A stretch of 64,000 bases of DNA, taken from NCBI RefSeq assembly GCF_012273215.1, contig NZ_CP050965.1:1472541-1536540 (forward strand), given 5' to 3'. The position numbers were made by a program, and so were the translations under genes. The notes under the pieces were generated by a model, which saw only the letters and a list, made by a program, of their open reading frames with translations, was not told the DNA's origin and did no database searches. Source of the DNA: Gemella haemolysans. GTDB lineage: Bacteria > Bacillota > Bacilli > Staphylococcales > Gemellaceae. The first letter of the stretch is position 1. The number at the start of each line of letters is the position of its first letter. This document shows positions 64,000 through 64,000 of this stretch, one piece after another.

Positions 64000-64000
64000 A

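Overview
The window is AT-rich chromosomal DNA of a low-GC Gram-positive coccus, most likely Gemella or a close relative in the Bacilli. Supporting signs are mevalonate-pathway genes (mvaK2, fni), a TPP-riboswitch ykoEDC thiamine importer, WalR-like boxes ahead of secreted wall proteins, and the gene string ychF / DUF951 / mscS / parB that lies close to oriC in related Firmicutes. Genus is inferred from gene content only.

Layout. 1-1.3 kb: end of the mevalonate operon. 1.4-5.9 kb: a small membrane protein, rpsU, a YtxK-like methyltransferase, an AIPR-family (abortive-infection type) nuclease candidate, a GNAT. 6.0-12.7 kb: a complete selenium operon on the minus strand (selD, yedF, DUF3343, selB, class V aminotransferase, selA). 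selD itself carries an in-frame UGA (Sec) at 12662-12664, so its real start is at 12703; tRNA-Sec lies separately at 38.2 kb. 12.76-26.27 kb: a 13.5-kb integrated element bounded by a 29-bp perfect direct repeat, with integrase, class II Fic protein, long XRE repressor, divergent Cro-like regulator, an iteron array, Rha-like protein, excisionase-like protein, a second small tyrosine recombinase, a primase-helicase followed by an origin-like region, and about 2 kb of non-coding DNA with several tandem promoter/terminator units that look like small RNAs. It has no capsid, portal, tail or lysis genes, so it resembles a phage satellite (PICI-like) or a minimal integrative replicon. Its attachment core overlaps the -35 region of the selD promoter.

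26.3-31.0 kb: three paralogous secreted proteins (one interrupted by TAA) with almost identical leaders and WalR-like boxes. 31.4-35.3 kb: PPP-family phosphatase, two TehB-type methyltransferases, PAT-type GNAT, LMW tyrosine phosphatase. 35.3-38.1 kb: TPP riboswitch and ykoEDC. 38.2-44.6 kb: tRNA-Sec, LytTR plus LiaF-like pair, TVP38/TMEM64 protein, a glycosyltransferase-kinase fusion whose N-terminal half belongs to the rSAM/selenodomain-associated family, two rhodanese-fold lipoproteins, a HAD hydrolase. 44.7-49.2 kb: cysK-cysE, rluD-type synthase, nadK, ntdP, a MIP18/SufT-type protein. 49.2-53.3 kb: four tandem paralogous membrane proteins of unknown function. 53.3-64 kb: rpiA, tyrS, a class A PBP, a lipase-like protein, ychF, a VOC dioxygenase-like protein, a second TVP38 protein, DUF951, mscS and the 5'-truncated parB.

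The most unusual content is the 13.5-kb element with its origin, iterons and tandem sRNA candidates, its position against the selenium operon promoter, and two unrelated genes broken by a single in-frame TAA with the coding frame intact downstream.
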